A stretch of DNA of 40,542 bases, taken from an uncultured Spirochaetaceae bacterium. Lineage in GTDB: Bacteria; Spirochaetota; Spirochaetia; Sphaerochaetales; Sphaerochaetaceae. Every line of letters begins with the position of its first letter. The stretch's first letter is position 1. Shown here in pieces: positions 33,327 to 40,542 of the stretch. The position numbers were made by a program, and so were the translations under genes. The stretch covers positions 1-40,542 of the forward strand of contig CALXOL010000019.1 in assembly GCA_944390015.1 (NCBI GenBank). Direction: 5' to 3'. The notes beneath the pieces were generated by a model, which saw only the letters and a program-made list of their open reading frames with translations, was not told the DNA's origin and did not search any database.

Positions 33327-34790
33327 ATGGAAAAGAAAGAATTCTGGTTTGTCGTTGGTTCTCAGTTCCTATATGGTCCTGAGGTGCTTGAGACTGTTGA
33401 GAAAAGAGCAAGAGAGATGGCCGCAGAGATGTCGAAATCTCTTCCTTATAAGCTTGTATATAAGGTAACTGCAAAAACAAATAAAGAGATTACGGATGTT
33501 GTCAAAGAGGCGAATTATGATGATTCATGTCTCGGTATCGTAACATGGTGTCATACATTCAGCCCCAGTAAGATGTGGATAAATGGACTTGAGGCTCTCC
33601 AGAAGCCATACTGCCACCTTGCGACACAGTATAACATGGAGATTCCAAACGAAGAGATCGATATGGATTTCATGAATCTTAACCAAGCCGCACATGGAGA
33701 CAGGGAACATGGTTTCATTGCCGCACGACTGAGGATGAAGAGAAAGATCATCGCAGGTTATTGGCGTGATGAGAAAGTTTTAAGCCGTCTCTCTTCCTGG
33801 ATGAGGACTGCCAACGGGTATGCGTTCTCCAAGAGCATGAAGGTCATGAGGTTCGGAGACAACATGAGGGAAGTCGCAGTCACCGAAGGGGACAAGGTCG
33901 AGACTCAGATTAAGCTCGGCTGGCAGGTAAATACATGGCCTGTAGGTAAGCTCGTCGAAGTGATGGATGGTGTAAGCGAGAAGGAAATCGATGATCTGAT
34001 GGATGAGTACAGGGCATCATACGATTTCGCAACTGATGATATCGAGACTGTACGCTATCAGGCAAGGGAAGAGATTGCCATAAAGAAGATGATGGACAGT
34101 GAAGGATGCTCTGCTTTTTCCAATACGTTCCAGGATCTTTATGGAATGGAACAGCTTCCAGGACTTGCCAGTCAGCATCTAATGGCGCTCGGCTATGGAT
34201 ATGGCGGAGAGGGAGACTGGAAGGTAAGTGCGATGATGAGCATCATGAAAAGGATGGGAAAGGATGAGAACGGAGAGTCTGCTTTCATGGAGGACTACAC
34301 CTATAATCTTGTTCCAGGGGCTAAGTACAGTCTTGGTGCCCATATGCTCGAAGTCTGTCCTACAATCGCATCAGGCCGACCTCGCATAGAGGTACATCCT
34401 TTGGGAATCGGAGATAGAAAAGATCCGGCACGTCTTGTTTTCGAGGGCAAGGAAGGGGATGCCATCGTCGTGTCCTTGATAGACATGGGGGGCCGTCTTC
34501 GCTTGATCTGCCAGGACATTAAGTGCGTCAAACCTATTCTTCCAATGCCGAATCTTCCTGTAGCCCGTGTAATGTGGCAGGCATATCCTGATCTTGAGAC
34601 AGGTCTTGAGTGCTGGATAACCGCAGGTGGTGCGCATCATACGGTTTTGAGCTATGATGTAAGTGCGGAGCAGATGAAGGACTTTGCGAACATGATGGGA
34701 ATAGAGTTCGTGCATATCACGAAGGAGACCACTGTTGAAAGTCTTGAAAAAGAGCTCTTCTTAAACGATATCGCATGGAAGCTGAGGTAA
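33327..34790 (+). CDS. araA: L-arabinose isomerase
   Basis: The enzyme converts L-arabinose to L-ribulose. The 487-residue protein starts with [17 protein letters not shown], as AraA does. The Mn-binding and catalytic residues are present: E295 in GGEGDWK, E322 in FMEDYTY, H339 in [10 protein letters not shown] and H437/H438 in [10 protein letters not shown]. They correspond to E306, E333, H350 and H450 of the E. coli enzyme. Length is slightly below the usual 500. ATG at 33327 follows AAGGAGG by 6 bases; an upstream TTG at 33309 precedes that ribosome binding site and is rejected. Confidence 0.97.
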   Translation: MEKKEFWFVVGSQFLYGPEVLETVEKRAREMAAEMSKSLPYKLVYKVTAKTNKEITDVVKEANYDDSCLGIVTWCHTFSPSKMWINGLEALQKPYCHLATQYNMEIPNEEIDMDFMNLNQAAHGDREHGFIAARLRMKRKIIAGYWRDEKVLSRLSSWMRTANGYAFSKSMKVMRFGDNMREVAVTEGDKVETQIKLGWQVNTWPVGKLVEVMDGVSEKEIDDLMDEYRASYDFATDDIETVRYQAREEIAIKKMMDSEGCSAFSNTFQDLYGMEQLPGLASQHLMALGYGYGGEGDWKVSAMMSIMKRMGKDENGESAFMEDYTYNLVPGAKYSLGAHMLEVCPTIASGRPRIEVHPLGIGDRKDPARLVFEGKEGDAIVVSLIDMGGRLRLICQDIKCVKPILPMPNLPVARVMWQAYPDLETGLECWITAGGAHHTVLSYDVSAEQMKDFANMMGIEFVHITKETTVESLEKELFLNDIAWKLR

Positions 34791-34791
34791 T

Positions 34792-35481
34792 ATGTTAGAG
34801 AAACTTAAAGAAGAGGTATGCAGAGCTAATCTTGAACTTCCGAAATACGGTCTTGTAACTTTCACATGGGGCAATGTTTCTGGAGTTGACAGGGAGAAAG
34901 GCTTGATGGTCATCAAACCAAGCGGGGTAAGCTATGATAACATGTGTGCAGATGACATGGTCGTCGTATCCCTTGAGACGGGGGAGAAGGTGGAAGGAAG
35001 GTGGAAACCTTCTTCAGATACACCTACACATGTAGTGCTTTACAACGCATTTAAGAATATCGGGGGAATCGTGCATACCCATTCCAGATGGGCGACATCG
35101 TTTGCCCAGGCCGGGGTAGGAATTCCTGCGTATGGCACGACACAGGGGGATTATTTCTATGGAGAGATTCCTTGTACGAGGAAGATGACTGCCGATGAGA
35201 TAATGGGTGAGTATGAGAAGGAGACGGGAAACGTCATCGTAGAGAGGTTCAAGAGCTTATCTCCTGATGATATCCCAGCTGTTCTTGTGAACTCCCATGG
35301 CCCGTTTGCCTGGGGCTTGGATGCTGAGAACGCGGTACATAATGCAGTAGTACTTGAGGAGGTTGCATTCATGGCTTTTCATGCGAGGATGCTCAATCCT
35401 GATCTAAAGCCGATGCAGAAAACTCTCCTTGATAAGCACTATCTGCGAAAGCATGGAGCTAATGCCTATTACGGGCAATGA
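34792..35481 (+). CDS. araD: L-ribulose-5-phosphate 4-epimerase
   Basis: The 229-residue class II aldolase-like enzyme turns L-ribulose-5-phosphate into D-xylulose-5-phosphate, which enters the pentose phosphate pathway. The catalytic D76 and the zinc ligands H95 and H97 (VHTHSRW) and H169 (NSHGPFAWG) are at the expected places, and TWGNVSG and KPSGVSYD bind the phosphate. Size is the same as in E. coli. The ATG lies 1 base after the araA stop, with GAGGTAAT before it. It is the last gene of the arabinose operon. Confidence 0.96.
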   Translation: MLEKLKEEVCRANLELPKYGLVTFTWGNVSGVDREKGLMVIKPSGVSYDNMCADDMVVVSLETGEKVEGRWKPSSDTPTHVVLYNAFKNIGGIVHTHSRWATSFAQAGVGIPAYGTTQGDYFYGEIPCTRKMTADEIMGEYEKETGNVIVERFKSLSPDDIPAVLVNSHGPFAWGLDAENAVHNAVVLEEVAFMAFHARMLNPDLKPMQKTLLDKHYLRKHGANAYYGQ

Positions 35482-35498
35482 ATATTTTGATGATGCTT

Positions 35499-35524
35499 GC
35501 AGCCCTGCCATATGGTGGGGCTGC
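35499..35524. terminator. Hairpin at the end of the arabinose operon
   Basis: A GCAGCCC/GGGCTGC stem (7 bp, inner CCATATGG can extend it) begins 17 bases after the araD stop and ends 7 bases before the stop of the convergent barrel gene. It is GC-rich but followed only by TCTAAATT, so it may act in both directions. Confidence 0.65.
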
Positions 35525-35531
35525 TCTAAAT

Positions 35532-36794
35532 TCAGAATCTGTATCCTGCTTTTATTCCTATTGATAGGTCTTCAAACGAGAATGAGATCTCTCCTTGGAG
35601 CCCGAGGTATTCTACTCCGAAGAGAATGCCGGAGTACTCCAGGCCTGTATTGATGCTGAGTTCCTCATTGATGTCGTAGATGAAATATGCCTTTGGTACT
35701 GCGAAGAAGTCGAAAGTCATATTGTCTCTCTCATTCATCCAGATAAGCTGACGTACTATGTCTCCCATCTCCGCTACCACATGATACTTTCCGTAATCCC
35801 AACGGGCTCTGACTATGATATCGAGTGGTTCGTAGTATACGTTCTCATCCATATCAAGGCCATTGAAATTTACGAAATCTGTAAGCTCCATGATTGCATA
35901 TTTTCTGAAAGATACAAGATTGGTAAAATCCATAGTGAATGCGAGATTATCTGAATGGCGGTACATCACTCCTGCATTAAGAGAAACACCCATGCCGAGT
36001 CTGAACGGGTTCTGGATCGCCAATGCTCCAGAGAAGCGCGCATCAAGAAGTGCCGGATTATTAATTATGTTGTTTGCATAAAGTCCTGCTTCTAAACTCG
36101 TTCCAATTGTTATCTTCTCATTGAGAAAATGGAATGCATAACCGACATCTCCTCTGACATCAAGGCCTAGGATACTGGAAGAGGATGAGAGCATATTACC
36201 GCTTCCTGAAAGTCCTATGTTTGATTTAACTCTCCATCCAAAACCATTGCCCTCGATAACCCCTCCATGCATCTTAAGCGTCAAATCCAGCGCTCCATTA
36301 AGCTCTGGAGCTGATGAAGATTTAAAGATGTTCGTATTGTTAATGGCTTTTATAACGGCACTTGCCTTTTGGCTCTCATCAAATCGATGAGCATATGAAT
36401 CTTTTAAGTATGCTTTTATCTGGGCAATATTTGCTTCTGATAATGGTTGGGTGAATATTGGTTTTGAAGAATCAAAATCAAACATTAGAGAGAATATACT
36501 GTAGTTTTCATTCCAGAAAGATTCATCTCCATTCATCAACGTGTCATAGAGGTAGTCAGAAGCCTCAGCCAAGGAAGATGATGGATTAGCCAGATAAGAT
36601 AGATAATCTATGGCGCTCATTGCCTCAATATCGAATCCAAAATGCACAACAGTCTTTTCCGCTTCCAGCAAAAGAGCAGGGGAAGAGAAGATGTCGTCCT
36701 TATCGAAATAGTAATCGTTGAAAGGTACTAATGAAGCACTAAGTGGAGCGATAACAAAACAAATAGAAATTAAAACAATTATAAGCTTTTTCAT
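35532..36794 (-). CDS. Putative outer-membrane beta-barrel protein
   Basis: This 420-residue protein has a signal peptide (MKKLIIVLISICFVIAPLSAS) and no membrane helix after it. The first part of the mature protein (about 20-165) is helical and polar. The rest alternates short amphipathic strands (GFGWRVKSNIGLSGSG, KITIGTSLEAGLYANN, LGMGVSLNAGVMYRHSD) and ends SIGIKAGYRF, with the terminal Phe used by the BAM machinery. It is therefore probably an outer-membrane barrel with an N-terminal periplasmic or surface domain. I do not recognise the family. It lies 15 bases after a lipoprotein gene with AAAGGAGG before the start, so the two are one operon. Its codons look more AT-rich than those of the arabinose genes. 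Confidence 0.7.
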   Translation of the reverse strand: MKKLIIVLISICFVIAPLSASLVPFNDYYFDKDDIFSSPALLLEAEKTVVHFGFDIEAMSAIDYLSYLANPSSSLAEASDYLYDTLMNGDESFWNENYSIFSLMFDFDSSKPIFTQPLSEANIAQIKAYLKDSYAHRFDESQKASAVIKAINNTNIFKSSSAPELNGALDLTLKMHGGVIEGNGFGWRVKSNIGLSGSGNMLSSSSSILGLDVRGDVGYAFHFLNEKITIGTSLEAGLYANNIINNPALLDARFSGALAIQNPFRLGMGVSLNAGVMYRHSDNLAFTMDFTNLVSFRKYAIMELTDFVNFNGLDMDENVYYEPLDIIVRARWDYGKYHVVAEMGDIVRQLIWMNERDNMTFDFFAVPKAYFIYDINEELSINTGLEYSGILFGVEYLGLQGEISFSFEDLSIGIKAGYRF

Positions 36795-36809
36795 TTTTCA
36801 TATCCTCCT

Positions 36810-38645
36810 TTAGTTACTTTCCCTTTCTATTAAGTAGAAGCAGTAAATTGAATCTTGTTTTGCCAAAGGATCATTATATTTTTCACCTTCCTGACCATTA
36901 TTGTTGTTGTAGGAATTTGTATATAAGAATCCGTTTACTGTACTAGCACTTGAACCCGTTCCCATGTTCTTGAATTTTATTACTGGTCTATATGTCTCTC
37001 CGTCATAATATTCCATGAATTCAAATGTCGTATCTGTTGTAGTTTCTCCAATTAGCGCATTTGTTATGGTTGTAGTTTTTACTCTATCTTTCGTAATTTC
37101 TGGGTTATTATTAAGTTTCCAACTATCTGGAGATACACTTGTAAAACTATTCCATTTTTCACTATTTGCTTTATATGCATATTGTTGAGGTGTAGTTCCA
37201 CCATATGGATAAGGGGCTTGAATGTTCAATATTTCGTCTCCTGCGGCCTTATCTATTAATGGCATTATTCTCAAATCCGTATTGTAACTTTTGCAGATGG
37301 GATCATCTTCGGAATAGTAAACATAGTATGGATAATCGCTATTATCAGCAGACTTTGTTACTTTTATAACAAATGACATTGGTGTGTTAGGCTTTAGAAA
37401 ACCTTTAACTTTTCCAACCCACTCATAGCTCTTACCATTAACAGGATCATCTCCAGCAAAGCTCTTGGTTTTTACGTTGTTTATAGTCATGGATTCAACT
37501 GTTGCATATTCTGCATTAGTTGGTTTAATACTTAGCGTACTCCCGTAATCGGTATTGCTGTCGAGCCCAGAGATTGTTATCTTTCCGTTTTCAGCTTTTG
37601 CTGTAGCATTAGGCGCTCCAGAAATTGAGAATGTCAATGATTCTAAATCTATATCATCCGCGAAGTTGATTGGTAATACAACGCTCTTATAGTTGATTAC
37701 TGGTGTCGAAACAGTCATAAGCGGAGTAGTGTATTTGAACATATTGCTCACGACAGTCTTGTTCGAGGCATCATTTGCAGAAACATAGAAATAGCCGCTC
37801 TCTAGGCTTTTAAGACTGCTAATATTAATCGTTGCTTTCTCACTACTTACTTGGGCATTTGAGTAAATTAAAATGCTGTTTGAAGATGTAGAATTATCTT
37901 TTTTCTTGTAAAGGTTCAGAGATGTAATTCCTTCTGGAATTCCAGCAATCGTGAAAGCTTGATTTGAAACATTTAATGACATTGGTGCAGAAATGTTTTC
38001 ATCATATGTGTTGATATATAATTCAGCATAGTTGCTACCATACGTAGTGTCTGTAGTAAGTTTATGATAAACCTTTATTGTATATGTATCATTTGCTGTA
38101 AGCCCTGTTATCGTAAGTGTATTACTTGTGTTGTTATCGAAGATTTGTTCCTGATTCCCGATTCCTTCAACTTTGTAGTTAACATTTTTAGGGTTGATTG
38201 AGGTATTAATTATGATTTCGGCTGATGTCTCATTTCTACGTGCAACATATGCATCTGGTTTTACGTTTTCCAAAGACATAACATATTGAACTATTGCTAT
38301 AGCACTCATTTCATTAGGTTTATTGGTATTGTTTCCTGCATAAATTGTTATTTCTCCTGTGCCTCCTTCCTGTATATCTGAGATTGAGAACACGTATTTC
38401 CCGTCTATGAAACTTGGTTGTGGCGCTATTATGATTTCCTCGTCATTTATCTTGTATCCATAGCTTGTAGCGTATGCAACGGGAGAAAAGCTGACTTCGA
38501 TTGAATTTGGACCTTTTACTGTTACTATCGGTTCTTCTTTCAAAGAGTTTGGTTCTTCCTTTGGTAAGTTATCAACCAATACTGGCGAGCATGCCATAAG
38601 CAGCAATACTAATAAAGTGATTAGAAGATAGAATTGTTTTTTCAC
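36810..38645 (-). CDS. Large lipoprotein with fibronectin type III-like repeats
   Basis: The 611-residue protein starts MKKQFYLLITLLVLLLMACS, a type II signal peptide with lipobox LMAC. The mature part is almost all beta: segments such as GPNSIEVSFSPVAYATSYGYKIN, NTLTITGLTANDTYTIKVYH and GKITISGLDSNTDYGSTLSI look like three or four Fn3-type repeats (about 35-125, 130-220, 225-310, 315-400). A C-terminal domain (about 400-611), rich in Tyr, Asn and Asp, is unlike the repeats. It is probably a surface or periplasmic adhesin or glycan-binding protein, but this is inference. The start is GTG at 38645 with AAGGA before it. The beta-barrel gene follows in the same operon. The sequence is AT-rich and looks fast evolving. 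Confidence 0.72.
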   Translation of the reverse strand: MKKQFYLLITLLVLLLMACSPVLVDNLPKEEPNSLKEEPIVTVKGPNSIEVSFSPVAYATSYGYKINDEEIIIAPQPSFIDGKYVFSISDIQEGGTGEITIYAGNNTNKPNEMSAIAIVQYVMSLENVKPDAYVARRNETSAEIIINTSINPKNVNYKVEGIGNQEQIFDNNTSNTLTITGLTANDTYTIKVYHKLTTDTTYGSNYAELYINTYDENISAPMSLNVSNQAFTIAGIPEGITSLNLYKKKDNSTSSNSILIYSNAQVSSEKATINISSLKSLESGYFYVSANDASNKTVVSNMFKYTTPLMTVSTPVINYKSVVLPINFADDIDLESLTFSISGAPNATAKAENGKITISGLDSNTDYGSTLSIKPTNAEYATVESMTINNVKTKSFAGDDPVNGKSYEWVGKVKGFLKPNTPMSFVIKVTKSADNSDYPYYVYYSEDDPICKSYNTDLRIMPLIDKAAGDEILNIQAPYPYGGTTPQQYAYKANSEKWNSFTSVSPDSWKLNNNPEITKDRVKTTTITNALIGETTTDTTFEFMEYYDGETYRPVIKFKNMGTGSSASTVNGFLYTNSYNNNNGQEGEKYNDPLAKQDSIYCFYLIERESN

Positions 38646-38772
38646 GTTTTCCTTCTTTTAAATTCATTTTTTTACAACAAAAATCATAGAATTTGTTGTT
38701 TTTGCATTAATAAAATATATAAATGTCTAATTCGTTACAACTATAGTATAGCACGGATTTGTTAAGTTGCAG
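38646..38772 (-). promoter_or_regulatory. Upstream region of the lipoprotein gene with leader hairpin
   Basis: On the minus strand a TGC-TATACT extended -10 (around 38735-38745) is the likely promoter. The leader then holds an inverted repeat ACAACAAA-10-TTTGTTGT (38674-38699) before the AAGGA ribosome binding site. On the plus strand the same repeat is followed by TTTTTGC and would look like a terminator, but no gene reads into it from that side. The repeat may be an operator or an mRNA stem. Confidence 0.4.
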
Positions 38773-38812
38773 TTAAAAGAAAAGGCCTGCCCGTTTTCTC
38801 TGGACAAGCCCT
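38773..38812 (-). terminator. Intrinsic terminator of the DUF362 gene
   Basis: On the minus strand AGGGCTTGTCC pairs with GGGCAGGCCT (one bulged G, two G-U pairs) around a 9-base loop, followed by TTTTCTTTT. The hairpin spans 38783-38812 and the U-rich tail 38773-38782. It lies 22 bases after the DUF362 stop and separates that gene from the lipoprotein operon. Confidence 0.8.
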
Positions 38813-38833
38813 GTAGTTTGTTTTGTCTTTTTT

Positions 38834-39724
38834 TTAGAACTCAATTAGTTCATATTCCCTTACTCCATAGCCGAGGTCGGCAGCAGCTTCTATAGTATGA
38901 ATTCCATTGCGGCTCGTGACTCTTTCCATGAAGTGTTCCTTTCCCATGTCATCTGATGCCATTACGAGATCTATGCATGCCTGGTCAATGGCAACTGGAT
39001 CGAGGGATGCGAGTATCCCGATATCATGCATGCATGGGTCTTCAGCCACAGCACAGCAGTCACAGTCCACAGAGAGGTTCTTCATTACGTTTATGAATGC
39101 GATATTTCCTTTAAAGTGCTCTACGACACTCATTGCCGCATCAGCCATAGCCTCTGGAAATTCAGTTTTGGATGCATGCATATTCCATGTTTCAAAACGG
39201 TCATCGGTCTTTCCTGCCGAATGGATCAAGGCCTTTCCTGCACGGCTTGCGCATCCAATCGAGAGCTGTTTCAGTGCTCCACCGTATCCACCCATCGGGT
39301 GTCCTTTGAAATGTGCAAGAACAAGCATCGAATCATAGTTGAGAATGTTCTTTCCCATGTGATTCTCCTTCAGCACTTTACCGTTTTCAATCGGCCAGAT
39401 TACATCCGGCCCCTTGGCATCCATGAGATCTACAGAAAAATACTTTGTCCACCCATGCTCTTCTAAAAGCTTTAGATGAGACTCGGTATTATCCCTTACA
39501 CCACCGGTAGCATCACCATAGGCAGTATTGCATTCGACGATAGTACCATGTACCTTATCTACCATCGGTTTGAAGAACTCAGGCTTAAGGTAGTTCTGGT
39601 TACCTTTTTCCCCTGAGTGGATTTTAACAGCTACTTTTCCTTTTAGCTTTATGCCCAGCTTATCATATGCCTCTGTTACCTTCTCAGCTGTGATTATACG
39701 TGTGAAATATACTTTTGCTTTCAT
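38834..39724 (-). CDS. DUF362 domain protein
   Basis: This 296-residue protein belongs to the DUF362 family, often found with ferredoxin domains in anaerobes. Typical segments are KVAVKIHSGEKGNQNYLKP, IVECNTAYGDATGGVRDN, MLVLAHFKGHPMGGYGGALKQLSIGCASRAGK and the cysteine-rich VDCDCCAVAEDPCMHDIGILASLDPVAIDQA, split here by its conserved Asp. No separate CxxCxxC ferredoxin domain is attached, but the Cys cluster (CDCC and C eight to nine residues later) could bind a metal or cluster. The function is not known. AGGAAG precedes the ATG by a few bases, and an intrinsic terminator follows the stop. It appears monocistronic, 45 bases after the broken MATE gene. Confidence 0.85.
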   Translation of the reverse strand: MKAKVYFTRIITAEKVTEAYDKLGIKLKGKVAVKIHSGEKGNQNYLKPEFFKPMVDKVHGTIVECNTAYGDATGGVRDNTESHLKLLEEHGWTKYFSVDLMDAKGPDVIWPIENGKVLKENHMGKNILNYDSMLVLAHFKGHPMGGYGGALKQLSIGCASRAGKALIHSAGKTDDRFETWNMHASKTEFPEAMADAAMSVVEHFKGNIAFINVMKNLSVDCDCCAVAEDPCMHDIGILASLDPVAIDQACIDLVMASDDMGKEHFMERVTSRNGIHTIEAAADLGYGVREYELIEF

Positions 39725-39769
39725 TTCTTCTTCCTGCGTACTTTTAAGTACTCCAGATATATTCTTGCT

Positions 39770-40357
39770 CTATTCTGACACTGTGTCAATATTATTTTCT
39801 TTGTTCCTTAGCCTGCGTACGGTCGAAGCACATATTATAGTCGTTGGAATGCAGATTCCCCAGTTAGATACGAGCATCATTATGCCGAGGGCGGTCGCTC
39901 CGTCTTTTATGAAAAGCTGGAGAATGAAGAGTACGGGAATACGAAAGACGAATATCTTCAAAAAATTAAGCACGAGTGTGATTTTTGTTTTTCCAAGACC
40001 AAGGAGGAAGTCTATTCCCGCACCGTTAAGCGCTATTCCTAGACATCCGATTGAATCATATATGAAGATTTTCCTTATATTTTCTTTGAATGATGCATCG
40101 TAGCCTGTTCTGCTTGTTGCGAATATGTCTAAAAGAAAATCATTTATCAGGAAGAGAAAGGAAATGGCGATTATGCTTGCCACCATTGTAATTACGAAGT
40201 TTGCTTTATAAGCTTTAATTGCCCTTTTATATTTGCCTGCACCATAATTCTGGCTGATGATTGAGGAGGATGCGTCTGAAAACCCGTTTTCAACCCAATT
40301 CTCCAGGAGTCTCCATCTTCTAAGCGAAGCGAAAGGTGGAGAGGAATGGAGGAAGAA
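39770..40357 (-). pseudogene. MATE-family efflux transporter, C-terminal part (probably broken)
   Basis: The open frame reads LLENWVENGFSDASSSIISQNYGAGKYKRA and then five or so membrane helices to ...TVRRLRNKENNIDTVSE. This is the C-terminal half of a MATE transporter (TM7/8 motif QNYGAGK onward, then TM8-12). A normal MATE has about 450 residues; here the frame is closed upstream by TGA at 40358-40360. The first ATG in it (40186) would start in the middle of the conserved domain. Immediately upstream of the MATE homology lies a hairpin-bearing stretch (see 40310-40342). The gene is thus truncated or interrupted. A sequencing error cannot be excluded. Confidence 0.6.
40310..40342. repeat. Hairpin-forming inverted repeat inside the broken MATE gene
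   Basis: TCTCCATCTT and AAGGTGGAGA form a 10-bp stem with one G-U pair around a 13-base loop (CTAAGCGAAGCGA). It sits where MATE homology breaks off. Its compact form resembles a REP-like or MITE-like element, but only one copy is visible in the window, so a mobile nature is not shown. Confidence 0.4.
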
Positions 40358-40360
40358 TCA

Positions 40361-40542
40361 TCAGATATGATAGGATTAAGACATGAAGAAATGGCGGGAT
40401 GAAGAGTATGAGTTTGAGATTAAGGTTACAGGATATCTGAGGGGAGATAAGCCGAAGGCCTCTGTCGCAACGGTGAGGAGATTGGCGACAAGTATTCCTG
40501 CACCTATGGCTGTCCGGTGAATCAGGAAGGATATCGTATGCC
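40361..40542 (-). other. Region upstream of the MATE fragment; hydrophobic remnant in another frame
   Basis: On the minus strand one frame runs from the window edge to TAA at 40376-40378. It begins with a hydrophobic piece (TAIGAGILVANLLTVATEAFG) like a membrane helix, then turns polar. TAIGAGILVAN could be an early helix of the same MATE protein. The distance to the C-terminal part is far too short for an intact gene, so an internal deletion plus frameshift would be needed. The evidence is weak. Confidence 0.3.

Noticed and set aside
40430-40530. Plus-strand peptide GYLRGDKPKASVATV resembling a MATE loop
   Set aside because: It is on the strand opposite the MATE fragment, is short and ends at a stop. 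Most likely chance similarity.

Overview
The window looks like chromosomal DNA of a diderm, fermentative, host- or sediment-associated bacterium, most likely a spirochaete (Sphaerochaeta/Treponema-like). This is an inference from several traits: outer-membrane proteins (TolC, an outer-membrane beta-barrel), lipoproteins with short lipoboxes, sugar-binding proteins with a leader ending VFAGGAAEA, a FeoA-FeoB fusion, moderate GC, and a sugar-acid and pentose diet. No ribosomal marker is present to prove it.

Layout. Position 1-45 holds the first codons of a lipoprotein on the minus strand. A tripartite RND efflux operon (outer-membrane factor, adaptor, pump) fills 367-5759. A threonine aldolase (minus) and a solitary tyrosine recombinase (plus) follow, up to 8113. 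The hexuronate block comprises a divergent NagB-like sugar-phosphate isomerase (8136-8891, minus) and the overlapping operon uxuA-gntR-uxuB (9003-12344), with palindromic operators on the uxuA promoter. Next come a YitT-type membrane protein, a nitroreductase, tRNA-Arg(CCG), a heterodimeric ABC exporter and an unrecognised 308-residue protein. On the minus strand lies feoAB followed by a NYN/OST-HTH RNA-binding nuclease-like protein. An [Fe-S] L-cysteine desulfidase-like gene diverges from feoAB. Housekeeping genes follow: a DEDDh exonuclease, a PAP2 phosphatase, a PPP-type metallophosphatase and a small zinc-ribbon protein.

The arabinose region (25617-35481) is a complete catabolic unit: AraR-type repressor (minus), a wide regulatory region with five TGTATT half-sites and a near-consensus promoter, then a YtfQRT-YjfF-type ABC importer, an FGGY kinase, araA and araD, closed by a hairpin. 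Arabinose or an arabinose-containing sugar would enter through the ABC system and leave as xylulose-5-phosphate. The last part (35532-40542) is on the minus strand: a lipoprotein with Fn3-like repeats paired with an outer-membrane barrel (AT-rich, unrecognised, a candidate surface complex), a DUF362 protein and a broken MATE transporter interrupted by a hairpin-bearing segment.

The most notable non-gene signals are a recurring arrangement of a -10 box only 6-8 bases before an ATG without a ribosome binding site (candidate leaderless mRNAs, six genes), an 18-bp perfect palindrome over the feoAB promoter, operators on uxuA, and phased half-sites upstream of the arabinose operon. I do not see an obvious defence system, prophage, CRISPR array or insertion sequence.
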